Origin: DASYKS01 sp031404815
Lineage (GTDB): Bacteria; Acidobacteriota; Thermoanaerobaculia; Multivoradales; UBA5704
Length of the DNA: 64,000 nucleotides
Assembly (NCBI GenBank): GCA_031404815.1
Contig: JANNIH010000013.1
Span: 1-64,000 of the forward strand
Direction of reading: 5' to 3'
Made by a program: the position numbers and the translations under genes. The notes below the pieces were generated by a model. The model searched no databases and was not told the DNA's origin. It saw nothing but the letters and a program-made list of their open reading frames with translations. Of this stretch, positions 18,487 through 27,600 are shown piece after piece. Position 1 is the first letter of the stretch. Every line of letters begins with the position of its first letter.

Positions 18487-19382
18487 CTCGGCTGCCAGAG
18501 CCAAGCCCCAGGCACCCAGGTACCGCAGTCGGCCGAGGCAAGCACGGGATCCAGGAACGCCGACACCGCTTCCGTGATTTCCTTGAGCGAAGTCCAGCGA
18601 AGGTCGTTGTCCAACGCCATCGCTGCGTAGGGTTCCGCCCAGAAGGTCGGAGGTGACGGGACCGAGCTCGGAAGAGGATGAGTCCCGCGGAATTCAAAGG
18701 TCCTTTCGAGCGCCAAGCGAAGCTTTTCCCCTTCGATCGCACCGGTCGTAGCGAGCAAGGCCACGTCGGGAAGATCTCTGACCCGAGAGTTCGGCCGGCT
18801 TCTCGGCATGGTGAGGGCATGCAACTTTTCCGCGATGTGGGAGACCACCGGGTACAAGCGGAGGGTCGGAGGCGCAATGCCCACAAAGTCAAGGAGGTCA
18901 TTCCCCACCGCCAAATCAGGATCGCCGACCAGAGGATCCCCGAACGCAACATCGACCCCGAACGGCCGGCCATAGAGGGCTCCTGCGAGACGGCATTCAG
19001 CGCGATAGCGGAAGCCGTCGTACTTCAACCCATCGTTTCGGATGTCGGGATGATCCGAATCCGGCTGCACCTCGAAGAGCATGGAATCGCCGAGATCGAG
19101 GCGGCCGGCGGCCTGTAGTCGATCGAGGATGTCGCCGGAGGAGCCCATCATGCGAAGATCGACGTCCTTAGTGGTTCGAGCATGATCCAGCCGCATTTCA
19201 AGCACCAAGCCGCCCTTTAGCGTCATGGCATCGCCAACGACCAAGGCAACCCGAGCGAGAAACCGATCGAAGACGAGCAGCTGGCGGCGGCGTGCGAAAT
19301 CGACTCCGTGAGTCGAGGAGGATCTGAGTCGTTGCTCCAGCGCCTGTTTAAACGCAAGTGGTGTCGAGTAACGATGGCTCAA
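18480..19382 (-). CDS. abiEii: AbiEii-type nucleotidyltransferase toxin
   Basis: 300 residues with the nucleotidyltransferase core LKGGLVLEMRLDHARTTKDVDLRM (GG-x-x-L, then the D-x-D pair) that defines the AbiEii/MenT-like toxin family. These enzymes add nucleotides to tRNA or other targets and stop growth, including on phage attack. Its ATG overlaps the antitoxin stop (ATGA), the usual arrangement. The last codons abut copy 1 of the long direct repeat. It is full length and has no internal damage. Confidence 0.88.
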   Translation of the reverse strand: MSHRYSTPLAFKQALEQRLRSSSTHGVDFARRRQLLVFDRFLARVALVVGDAMTLKGGLVLEMRLDHARTTKDVDLRMMGSSGDILDRLQAAGRLDLGDSMLFEVQPDSDHPDIRNDGLKYDGFRYRAECRLAGALYGRPFGVDVAFGDPLVGDPDLAVGNDLLDFVGIAPPTLRLYPVVSHIAEKLHALTMPRSRPNSRVRDLPDVALLATTGAIEGEKLRLALERTFEFRGTHPLPSSVPSPPTFWAEPYAAMALDNDLRWTSLKEITEAVSAFLDPVLASADCGTWVPGAWLWQPSD

Positions 19383-19981
19383 GGGGTGGCTTCCGAAGCC
19401 CGATCGAGTGCGGCATTGAACTCTGCGGAATCCCTCTCCGAGATCAGGCCGCGACGCCGCGCCTGCAGCACTCCCTGGCGAACAAGGTCGGGAAAAACGT
19501 TCGCCTCAATGCAGTCTCGCAGCGTTCTTCGCGGAGACGTGATCGGCACGGACGAGAACTGCGCTCGATCGGTAGCGCGGAGGTCGGCGTAGTGCAGAAA
19601 GAGGCCCTGGGGAACTCGCAGCCGCCTGTGCCGCCAGTTCTCCGGAATTGTCATGTGAACGATGGATGGCAGGATGTCGGAAAGGTCGTACAGCGCAAGC
19701 GCCGTCTCATGAGAGAAGACACCAGCCTGCTCAGCCCAGAGCCAGAGCCAAACCAGCTCCTCCTGTTCGCCGGCCGGGAAGTGAACGAGGCGATAGATAC
19801 CTCGCATCACTCGCGCGACCTTCCCGTTGCCGAGGTACTTTTGGAGTAGCTGGGGAGAATAGCCTGCTTCCGCCGCCTGACCGGTCGTGAAATAGCCGCT
19901 TTGGGCCTGCGCAACGCCGAAGAGCGCCCCCCAATCGGGAGCGTTTCCTGGCGTAGAAGCGGTCGAGGTAGCCGTACTCAT
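19379..19981 (-). CDS. abiEi: AbiEi-type antitoxin and autorepressor
   Basis: About 200 residues. The N-terminal winged-helix region (GYFTTGQAAEAGYSPQLLQKYL, then VMRGIYRLVHFP) followed by an acidic and helical C-terminus is the AbiEi layout, a type IV antitoxin that also represses its own promoter. I prefer the ATG at 19981 (MSTATST) because an upstream alternative at 19990 would lie inside the -10 box. With this start the message would be leaderless or nearly so. The operon order antitoxin-toxin with a 4-bp overlap supports the assignment. Confidence 0.85.
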   Translation of the reverse strand: MSTATSTASTPGNAPDWGALFGVAQAQSGYFTTGQAAEAGYSPQLLQKYLGNGKVARVMRGIYRLVHFPAGEQEELVWLWLWAEQAGVFSHETALALYDLSDILPSIVHMTIPENWRHRRLRVPQGLFLHYADLRATDRAQFSSVPITSPRRTLRDCIEANVFPDLVRQGVLQARRRGLISERDSAEFNAALDRASEATP

Positions 19982-19984
19982 CAC

Positions 19985-20019
19985 GCACAAAGATTAACCC
20001 ATGGTTTAGTTTTGTGCAA
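19985..20019 (-). promoter_or_regulatory. AbiE promoter with operator-like inverted repeats
   Basis: On the minus strand: -35 TTGCAC, a 17-bp spacer and -10 TAATCT. Perfect 7-bp arms GCACAAA/TTTGTGC enclose the promoter, and an inner near-palindrome TAAACCATGGGTTA lies in the spacer. AbiEi proteins bind inverted repeats in their own promoter, so this is the likely operator. Confidence 0.7.
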
Positions 20020-20055
20020 CGGCGCAGCGCACCGAAACGACCTTGAGTCAGGTCC

Positions 20056-20191
20056 TTACCGCTACACCGAAGGTGAATTCGAGATCGTCGGCGATCGGCG
20101 CCTCTACATCAATCGGGGAGTGGGCCACCTGACGCAGGTCCGCTTCAACGTCCGGCCGGAGGTGACCCTCTTCGAGCTGCGGGCGGGCTAG
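20056..20191 (+). pseudogene. 3' fragment of the metallophosphoesterase gene (second copy)
   Basis: Encodes YRYTEGEFEIVGDRRLYINR and the following VGHLTQVRF...FELRAG to the same stop as the intact gene 1.8 kb upstream. It lacks the metal-binding motifs, the start and ~230 N-terminal residues, so it cannot work. Codon differences from the intact gene are spread out, so the copy is not recent or came from a related strain. Confidence 0.85.
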
Positions 20192-20300
20192 AGGCTCCAC
20201 AAGCCCTCGGCGGTGTCGGCGCCTCCCGATCGCTCGATCTGGTCCAGGAGTTGGTTGTAGAGCCGCGCCGCAGGTCCCCGCGGGCCGCTCAAGTCAATCG
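20056..20300. repeat. Long direct repeat, copy 2
   Basis: Second copy of the 18243-18486 segment. It includes the phosphoesterase fragment and the non-coding tail and ends TCAATCG, where copy 1 enters the AbiEii stop codon. Thus it ends just where a second AbiEii gene would have ended. Confidence 0.85.
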
Positions 20301-20303
20301 GGT

Positions 20304-20560
20304 CTGGATAGCGGCCGTCGGAGCTCTATTGCCGCCATCGGAGCCGTACTGTGGCTATTCGGAGCCGGATAGCGCAATCCCGAGCCGGATAGCGGTTATA
20401 CCGACTGGAAAGCCGCCATCCGCGCTTGCCAGCCGCAATCCGAGAATGACAGCCTCTATACGGAGATGGATAGCGGCTATTGGAGCCTGGTCGTCGCTCT
20501 ACGGGCTCGATAGCCGCTATACGGAGGCGATGGCGGCGATCCGGAGCCCGGAAACGGCCT
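20304..20560. repeat. Degenerate 20-21-bp tandem repeat field A
   Basis: About twelve imperfect units resembling CGGAGCCGGATAGCGGCTATA, with spacing alternating between 20 and 21 bases. GGATAGCGGCTAT-like cores recur on a regular grid. Short open frames across it are by-products of the repeats. It is not CRISPR: there are no unique spacers. Confidence 0.7.
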
Positions 20561-20670
20561 GCGGCGTCCGCATTCCGCTCCTTCGCCGCGAAACCCGCTA
20601 TCGCCGGCCGCAGATCCACCTACGCCGCGTGGAGCGTTCCTGATCAACGGCGTTCCGCAGGGGATGTTCA

Positions 20671-21651
20671 TCAAGAGCAAGAACGCCCGCAATCCGGTGC
20701 TGCTCGGTCGAGCAGCGCCACGACTTCGGCCTGCACCAGGGCGTCGTGCCCGACGAGCAGATGGCCACCGTCGTTGAAGCCGATGAACTTCGCGCCCGCG
20801 ATGCGGCTGGCGGTGTACTGGGCCCCGGCGTAGGTGCCGAATCCATCATCGCGCGCGCTGACCACGAGGGTGGGCACGCGGATGGATTCCAGCGCGTAGG
20901 GGCCGAGACGTTTGCCCAGCCGAGTGTCGTCGCGCAGCCCGGCGGCTCGGCTAAACACCGGCAGGATGCGGTCGGCCAGGTCGTTCACGCGGGCGCGCTC
21001 TTGTTCACTTGCGGCGGCCACCTGCTCGGGCGGGGTCGCCAGCACATGGCGGATCAGCGGGTCGCGCGCCACGTGCAGCGCGGCCCAGAACAAGAAGTCC
21101 GAGCCGAGCAGCCGCAGCAGCAACGCATCCTTGTCGTCCGACACCGGCGGCGCGGAATCGGCCACCGTGCCCGGCTTGTAGGCGATAGGCACGACGAGCA
21201 CCAGCGCTCTCACCCGGTCCGGATGGCGGATGGCGGTCTGCATCGCCGAAGGGCCGCCCGCGGAGACACCCATCACAGCGGCCTGGTCGATGCCCAGCGC
21301 ATCGAGCAAGCAGACGTGCGCATCCGCCTGCGCCTCGGGCGAGACATCGGCGGGGCGCGGCGTCCGTAGATAGCCGAAGCGCGACATCGCAATCACGCGC
21401 ACGCCCTGTCGCACGAGCGGTCTTGCCCAGGCCATGCCCTGGTCGTGGCCGCCGCCGCTGCCGTGGATCATCAGCAGTGGAATGCCAACGCCTGCCTGCT
21501 GCACCTCGATCGGGCCGCAGCGCGTTTCGACGATCACGCTGCCTTGCGCGGCGCGCGCGGCGGCGACGGCCAGATCACGCTCGAAGCGCGAACGGATCAC
21601 CAGAGCCGCGACCAGGGCGACACCGACCACGATCGCGAGGATGGCAATCAT
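20671..21651 (-). CDS. Alpha/beta hydrolase, membrane-anchored
   Basis: 326 residues beginning MIAILAIVVGVALVAALVI, a single N-terminal transmembrane anchor. The hydrolase core has the oxyanion region MIHGSGGGHDQG, the nucleophile elbow GVSAGG (GxSxG), a late Asp (VSARDDGFG) and catalytic His (NDGGHLLVG). A substrate cannot be assigned. The frame is open upstream to an ATG at 21726; that upstream part is the start of a second AbiEi copy, in frame with the hydrolase. The internal ATG with a GAGG ribosome site is preferred. Base composition and codon use look like the rest of the window. Confidence 0.8.
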   Translation of the reverse strand: MIAILAIVVGVALVAALVIRSRFERDLAVAAARAAQGSVIVETRCGPIEVQQAGVGIPLLMIHGSGGGHDQGMAWARPLVRQGVRVIAMSRFGYLRTPRPADVSPEAQADAHVCLLDALGIDQAAVMGVSAGGPSAMQTAIRHPDRVRALVLVVPIAYKPGTVADSAPPVSDDKDALLLRLLGSDFLFWAALHVARDPLIRHVLATPPEQVAAASEQERARVNDLADRILPVFSRAAGLRDDTRLGKRLGPYALESIRVPTLVVSARDDGFGTYAGAQYTASRIAGAKFIGFNDGGHLLVGHDALVQAEVVALLDRAAPDCGRSCS

Positions 21652-21704
21652 CGTGTTGCGCCTCACACTTGCCGAGTGCCGGTGCGGCGGGCGAAGCGTA
21701 GAGG

Positions 21705-21780
21705 CGGTCGGGGGTAGCGTACCCATCACGCACGAAGACTAACCCAAGGTTTGTTTTGTGCAACGGCGCCGCAGGCGAAC
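21705..21780 (-). promoter_or_regulatory. Second AbiE promoter with remnant of the antitoxin start
   Basis: This segment matches 19957-20028 over ~70 bp, including CATCACGCAC, AACCCA, GTTTTGTGCAACGGCG and the first antitoxin codons. On the minus strand it keeps TTGCAC as -35 and TAGTCT as -10 with a 16-bp spacer, while the outer and inner palindromes are partly lost. It points into the alpha/beta hydrolase gene and probably drives it. Confidence 0.65.
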
Positions 21781-21933
21781 CGCAAACTTCCCAGGGAAGA
21801 TTCGGGCGGGCCCGAATAAGTGCCGGCCTAAACGAGAGCGATCCAGATCCTTGTGCGACGAACGAGGACAGAACAACCGCACCCGGCCGCAAACGGCGAC
21901 CGGCGAGGCCGTGGGCTGTGTCAAACTCGCGCC

Positions 21934-22773
21934 ATGCCGCCCACCATCGCTCTCCTTGGCGTCGCCTTCGATGGCCAGTCCTCGTACCTGCGAGGTGCCG
22001 CCGAGGCCCCGGCGGCGATCCGCGCCGCGTTCCACTCGTCGTCCTCGAATCTGTGGAGTGAGACGGGGGTCGATCTTGGGGCTGACGGCGTTTTCGTCGA
22101 CGCCGGGGACGAAGAACCCGGCGAGGGGCCGGCCGTCGTCGATGCGATCGACGCCACGATCACCGGCCTCCTGACGCGCGGCTTGGCGCCGCTCGTGCTC
22201 GGCGGCGACCACTCGATCACCTTCCCGATCGTGCGCGCCCTGGCCCGCCGGCACCAGCCGCTCACCATCGTGCAGTTCGACGCCCACCAGGACCTTTACG
22301 ATGAATTCGAGGGCAACCGGCTGTCGCATGCCTGCCCGTTCGCGCGCATCATGGAAGCGGGTCTGGCAAGCCGGCTGGTGCAGGTGGGGATTCGCACCGG
22401 CACCGAGCACCAGCGCGCGCAGGCCGCCCGTTTCGGTGTCGAGGTGATCGCCATGCGTGGGATCGAAGCGGCGTTGTCCCTCGCCCTCGACGGACCGGTC
22501 TACGTCAGCTTCGACCTCGACGGGCTCGATCCCGCCTATGCGCCCGGAGTCTCGCATCCGGAAGGCGGCGGGCTCACCACCCGCCAGGCGCTCGACATCC
22601 TGCACCGCGCCCTGCTGCCGGGGGCTGTCGGCGTCGGCGCGAAGCCGCCGCTACTGGTCGGCGCCGACCTCGTCGAGCTCAACCCCCGGCGCGACCTCGG
22701 CGGCATCAGCGCGGTAGCCTGCGCCAAGGTGCAGAAGGAGCTGATGGGGCTGATGCACTTGACGCTCGCGTGA
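21934..22773 (+). CDS. Arginase/agmatinase-family ureohydrolase
   Basis: 279 residues with the three metal motifs of the family: GGDHSIT, DAHQD (in VQFDAHQDLYDEF) and SFDLDGLDPAYAPG. These bind two Mn ions that activate water for hydrolysis of a guanidino group. Whether arginine, agmatine, formiminoglutamate or another guanidino compound is the substrate is unclear. The ATG preceding PPTIALLGV is chosen because upstream residues of the open frame are Arg-rich and unlike the family. Confidence 0.85.
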   Translation: MPPTIALLGVAFDGQSSYLRGAAEAPAAIRAAFHSSSSNLWSETGVDLGADGVFVDAGDEEPGEGPAVVDAIDATITGLLTRGLAPLVLGGDHSITFPIVRALARRHQPLTIVQFDAHQDLYDEFEGNRLSHACPFARIMEAGLASRLVQVGIRTGTEHQRAQAARFGVEVIAMRGIEAALSLALDGPVYVSFDLDGLDPAYAPGVSHPEGGGLTTRQALDILHRALLPGAVGVGAKPPLLVGADLVELNPRRDLGGISAVACAKVQKELMGLMHLTLA

Positions 22774-22840
22774 GCCACGGCCCGGGGTCACAACAATGAA
22801 GGACAACGATCTGAATCATCGAACCCAAGGGAGCAAGACC

Positions 22841-23212
22841 ATGGAACTGGGCGCGTTTTCAGTCAGCTTGGCGGTTAAGGACCTCGAAACTTCGAGGGCG
22901 TTCTATGAGAAGTTTGGTTTCAAGGCCTTTGCTGGTGATGCTTCACAAAACTGGCTGATCTTGAAGAACGGCGATCACGTTATCGGTCTCTTCCAAGGCA
23001 TGTTCGACAAGAACATCCTCACGTTCAACCCCGGCTGGGATCAAAACGCCCAGAAGCTCGGAACCTTCACCGACGTGCGTGAGCTGCAGCGCCAACTCAA
23101 AGCCCAAGGCGTGCAGCTGATGACCGAGGCGGATGAGAGCACGACAGGCCCAGCCAGCTTCGTTGCGGTGGACCCCGATGGCAACCCGATCCTCGTTGAC
23201 CAGCACGTTTGA
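22841..23212 (+). CDS. VOC-superfamily (glyoxalase-fold) protein
   Basis: 123 residues, MELGAFSVSLAVKDLETSRA at the start, with the two beta-alpha-beta-beta-beta modules of the vicinal-oxygen-chelate fold; the second ends FVAVDPDGNPILVDQH. Members include glyoxalases, dioxygenases and antibiotic-binding proteins; no specific role can be read. The in-frame start 45 bp upstream lacks a ribosome site, whereas GGGAG precedes the chosen ATG. It follows the arginase gene by 67 bp. Confidence 0.8.
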   Translation: MELGAFSVSLAVKDLETSRAFYEKFGFKAFAGDASQNWLILKNGDHVIGLFQGMFDKNILTFNPGWDQNAQKLGTFTDVRELQRQLKAQGVQLMTEADESTTGPASFVAVDPDGNPILVDQHV

Positions 23213-23299
23213 GTTGGAGGCCAGGGATTTGAGAACCACACAGATGAAGATCTGCCTCGTCGGGGCCCCTGGGAAACTCGGCAGGTACATGATGCCCGA

Positions 23300-24187
23300 T
23301 CATACATCCTGCCAGCCCTCACCCGGGTTCTGAGCGCCCAGCTTCTGCGCCAGCAGAACCATCCGCTCCGCCAGCTTTCGGCTTTGATCCGCGTTGAAAG
23401 CGGCCTTGCCTTCACCCGCGGCACCGTTCCTGATGAAGGTGCCGGCGTTGCGCCGCAAGCGATACTGCCGCGGATCGAATTGACCCTCGTGCCGCTTCAT
23501 GAACGCGACGCTACAGCGCTCCACAATGCGCGGCAGATCGGCCTCCGCGAGGGGAATCTCGCAGAATCTCGCGACCGTCCGCACGGCCTCGGTGAGGTTG
23601 GCGATGACCTCCTCGTAGCGGAGGAAGAGTACGTGCGCCTCGCGCCGATGAGGAAACCAGGACGCCATGTGATCAAACCAAGAGCCGCGCCGCCGGACCA
23701 GGAATCGGTCGATGAACCGATCCAGCCCCGGCGGCCTCCCCGGCATGAGGCGATGGTGGTGATAGGCGGAGATCGCCACGTCCCTCGGGTCCCGGATCAT
23801 GTAGATGAAACGCCCTGCCCGTGGCATTTTCTCGTACCTGAGGTGGCTCTTGAACAGCCGAGGCGAAGGCGCCGCTTCGAGTCCCCTACCGGCAAACTGA
23901 ATCAGCTCCTCTTCGAACCAGGGAGAGACGCTATAGATGTGAGGAAAATCCATGTCTCCGGAGGTGGTCATCTGGTAGAGCATCATCTGGAGGAGGGTCG
24001 TGCCCGACTTCGGGTAGGTCACCAGAAAGATGTCGTCGGGCCGGGGCTTGTATAGCTGACCGACCCCGAGCCGAAAGCGCAACGATTGGTGGCAGACATC
24101 AAGCCCTTGGTAGAGGCCGAACACCGCTCCGCGAACGAGGCCAAGAGACTTGATCGAAATTGCCAAGACGGCTCTTCTTAGGTTCAT
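23300..24187 (-). CDS. PAPS-dependent sulfotransferase
   Basis: 295 residues. The 5'-phosphosulfate loop TYPKSGTTLLQ near residue 58 and the 3'-phosphate motif YMIRDPRDVAIS near residue 127 define the cytosolic-type sulfotransferase family, which moves sulfate from PAPS to hydroxyl or amino groups. An acidic/helical N-terminus carries no signal peptide. The acceptor is unknown. The frame could start further upstream, but MNLRRAV is the plausible start. It reads away from the divergent lanthipeptide-like gene. Confidence 0.85.
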   Translation of the reverse strand: MNLRRAVLAISIKSLGLVRGAVFGLYQGLDVCHQSLRFRLGVGQLYKPRPDDIFLVTYPKSGTTLLQMMLYQMTTSGDMDFPHIYSVSPWFEEELIQFAGRGLEAAPSPRLFKSHLRYEKMPRAGRFIYMIRDPRDVAISAYHHHRLMPGRPPGLDRFIDRFLVRRRGSWFDHMASWFPHRREAHVLFLRYEEVIANLTEAVRTVARFCEIPLAEADLPRIVERCSVAFMKRHEGQFDPRQYRLRRNAGTFIRNGAAGEGKAAFNADQSRKLAERMVLLAQKLGAQNPGEGWQDV

Positions 24188-24366
24188 GCGCCTCCCGCGC
24201 GAACAACATGGACTTTTTCCTTCGTCAGAGTCTAACAGGTGGAGGCGGCCGGGCGGCCGTGGCTCCGCCGGCTCGCTTTGCCGCTCGGAGCACACCTTGG
24301 TTCCTAGAAGATTCGGCGCGCCGACCGGCAACCTGCCGCCTCGCCGTGCCGCGTGAGGAGAACGAG

Positions 24367-24534
24367 ATGAAAAAAAAGAACGGCTCTCTGACGCTCCACC
24401 GCGAGACCCTGCGGGCGCTCAACACCCAGAAGCTCGAACCCGCGGTCGGCATGGCCTACACGGTTCGCTGTCAGTACAGCGGCTACGCGACCTGCGGCAC
24501 CTGCATGGCAACCTGCGGCACGAACTACTGCTAG
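24367..24534 (+). CDS. Orphan lanthipeptide-like precursor, Cys-rich core
   Basis: A 55-residue peptide with a good ribosome site (GAGGAGA). The leader MKKKNGSLTLHRETLRALN fits the L-x-L-x-x-E-T-[IL]-x-x-L leader of class I lanthipeptide/GG-type natural-product precursors. The C-terminal ~27 residues contain five cysteines among Thr and Ser (VRCQYSGYATCGTC, MATCGTNYC), suited to thioether rings. No LanB/LanC, peptidase or transporter gene is near, so maturation would need enzymes in trans. A related leader occurs in the peptide gene at 60805. The assignment rests on the leader pattern and composition. Confidence 0.6.
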   Translation: MKKKNGSLTLHRETLRALNTQKLEPAVGMAYTVRCQYSGYATCGTCMATCGTNYC

Positions 24535-24550
24535 AGGCTTGATCCCCGTG

Positions 24551-24578
24551 CAGCCGGTCGCCTTCGGGGGGCCGGCTG
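24551..24578. terminator. Hairpin after the precursor peptide gene
   Basis: CAGCCGG and CCGGCTG form a 7-bp stem around a GC-rich loop containing TTCG, 16 bp after the peptide stop. It lies between convergent genes, and a T-containing stretch follows on the plus strand. A likely terminator for one or both. Confidence 0.5.
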
Positions 24579-24648
24579 TGCTTGGCTTTCGGTTCTCCCC
24601 GAGGTCGAGAGCCGGCCGCTGTTCGCGCGCGCCGCCGCCCCGTAGCCG

Positions 24649-27600
24649 TCACCCCGCGAGCGCGCGGGCCTGGCGGATGAAGTCGACCGCCATCTTCTCG
24701 GACACTCCCGGCAACACGCGGGCCAGCTCGCGCGGGTCGGCGGAGAGCAGCATGGCCGTAGTTGTAATGCCGCGGGCGCTCAGGATCTCGGCGCGTCGCG
24801 GGCCAATCCCCTTGATCTCGATCGCGGGGATCGACCGGGCAACCGGCGACGCGGGGAACCCCGTCGATGGCGGGGCCGAATCGTCGTCGCAACAACCGCA
24901 CTCGTCCTCGCCCGGGGCGCCGGGAGGCGGCGTCGGCGCGGGTAGGGGCGTCGGCTGGGGCAGCGGAGCGGGAGTCCGCGGGCGGGGGGCGCCCGCGTCG
25001 GCCAGATCCCAGGCAATCTTTCCACCGATCACCGACAGCTCCCCCGGCGCTTCGGCGAGGAAGGTGAGCGGAATGCGCACGCTCCGCACCTGCCGCAGCT
25101 CGATCGCGTCGATCCGGGCGGAGCTTCCGGCCGGCACGGCGAGCACGACCTCCGCGCGGACCGCGTTCGCGGGTACGGTGCCGAGCGCGAGCGCGTGGTC
25201 GAAGGCGCCGGCCGATATTTCGAGCCCGACCGCCGCGCCGACCTCCATGCCGTCGGGTGAAAGGAAGCGCAGTTCGAGGCGCGGCGCGGCCCCGGATTCG
25301 AGCCGCGAGTGCAAACGCAGTTCGAACGGCGCACCGGGCTCTGCCGCCACCGTCTGGAGAAGCGTAACCGGCGCAGCACCCGCATGGCTCACGCGGGATC
25401 CGGAGCCTGCCGCCGCGATGCGGAAACCCGGAGCGACGGCCGGATGCTGCGCCCAGACCGTCTCGATCGACCCGCGCAGGTCGCCCCCGGCGAGCGCGTT
25501 GTCCGGCTCGCGCAACGAGGCGTCGCGGATCAACGCAAGACCGTCCTCGGCGACGAAACGAATCTCCGCAGCGATCGTCTCCGGCAGCGCCGTGAACCGG
25601 CTTCGGTGGAGGGTCGGTCCCCCGTCGAGAGCGCGGCTCCGCGCCGCGACGGGCAAGGTCTCGGTCCCGAGCGTCGCACCGGAGGCCGCGCGCCAAAGCA
25701 CCTCTGCCCGCGCCTCCCCCTGCGCCCAGCCGACGAACGTCAGTTCATACACTCGGCCCGGCACCGCGGCGACCAACTGCGACAAAGCCGAGGGGCCGCG
25801 CGGCGGCGTAGGCAGGCGGTTCTGGGTCGAGAGCTCGGCGGTCTCGGCTGCGCCGAGCAGGGTGCCTCGCCCGGCCGTTCCGGAGAGGGAGAACGGCAGC
25901 GCCCGCCCCGCCGTCGCGGTCCAATCGAGCGGGCGCGGCGTACCGAGTGGCATCACCTGGACGGACCGGTTCGATCCGGCGCCCGTGTCCGCCTGCGGCA
26001 CCACGATCGCCCGGTCGCCGAGCGGCGAGACGGCGATCGCGCCGTTCGATCCGAGACCCGCCGGGACCGGAAGGCGGCGCAGAGCGCCTGGGGCCAGCCC
26101 CGCGGCGAACAGGCCGCTTGCGCCGACCAGCAGCGCGCGCGCGCCGCCAGGCTCGACGGCGAGCGCCGAGAGGCCCTGGCCGGCCAGCTCCAGTCCCGGC
26201 TCCGCGATCGCGAGCGTGTCCGCGTCGTAGCGGTCGAGGCGGTTCGGAAGGAGGACGAGCAACGTCGATCCGTCGGCCGTCGGAGCGACTCTGCGCGCCA
26301 GCCCATCGAACAGGACGTGGACCGGTTTGCCGGCCAATTGCAGATCGTGTGCCGAGAGCCGGCCCGTCGGTCCGGCGGAGGCCGTAGCGCCGACCACTTC
26401 GGGTTCGCGGGTGAGCACATAAAGCCGCGCCCCGTCGGCCGAGAAGGCGAGATCGATCGGAGCCTCCTCCGCGTCGATCGTGCGCAGCCGCGGCGCGAGG
26501 GTCGCTCCTTGGCGGACGAGATCGATCAGACTGTCGGTATCGAAGATCGCGACCTTGGGGCCGTTCTCGTCCTCGCCGTCCGCCAATCCGCCGATCGCGA
26601 GTTGCGCGCCGTCGTAGGAGATCGCGAGGACTTCTGGCGCGAACGGGCCGTCTGATAGCGCGATCGGCGCGCCGATCGGTCGGCGCCTGGCGAGGTCGAT
26701 GACCGCGACCCCCCTGGACTGGAGCAAGTACACAACGCGCCCCGCGGGATCGACGCTAAGCCCCAGCGGCAGTTCGGCGGCGGTGTTCGGACCGGAATCC
26801 AGCTCCAGCCGCCAGGCCTCGGCGAGCGTCTCGGTATCCCAGGCGACCAGGTAGGGCGTGCGCACGCCTGAGCCGGTGAACCCGGCCACCGCTCCGAACG
26901 CGGTCCGCCCGTCCGGCGCGAACGCGACGAGCTGGGCGGGCGATTCCAACCCGAGCGGGATCGGACGCGGCGCGCCGATCCGGTTCCCCTCGCCCGCCCA
27001 GCGGGAGAACGTCGGATCGGCCAGCAGCTCGCCCCCGGCTCCCGCACCGCGGACGTTTGCCAGGGCAGCGGCGAGGCCGGCCGCGATCTCGGGGATCGAC
27101 AGATCGAACGCGACTTTGCCGAGCGGCGAGAGGCGGGAAAGATCGACCCGCACCGCGTTGGCCCCCGCACCCAGCTGCGCGAGCAGCGGCATGCGGAAGC
27201 CGGCCGGCCGCTCGCGCAGCCGAAGGCGGGCGGCCAGCGGCTCCCCGGCCTCGTTGAAGCGCGCGCGGTAAGAGAACCCGCCGTCCGCGCTCGCCTGGAG
27301 CGGCACCGCTTGGGCGCCGGCCGCATCGGCACTCCACTGCGCCTCCCCTTCCGCGCTCTGGAGCAGAACCCAGACCGCGCCGCCTGCGGCACCCAAGAGG
27401 GACGTCGGGCGCGCCAGCTCGACTGAAGTCCAGACCTCCCCGGCGCCCGCCGCACGCGACAGCTCGAACGGCACCGGGGAGGAGAGGAGCGACTCGGCGC
27501 CCGGTTTGCCGCTGTCATCCCGGCGCAGATCGAGGTTAAGCTTGACGCTCCGATCGATCGCGGCGAGCTGCAGATCGATCGCGACGATCGCATACCCTGG

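Noticed and set aside
18243..20300. Composite transposon around the AbiE pair
   Set aside because: No transposase and no inverted termini; the repeats are pieces of the neighbouring gene.
20304..20560. CRISPR array
   Set aside because: Units are contiguous and degenerate, with no unique spacers and no cas genes.
25309..26655. Plus-strand frames opposite the giant fibre-like gene
   Set aside because: Arg-rich shadows without ribosome sites or motifs; the minus frame carries the propeller and HhH signatures.
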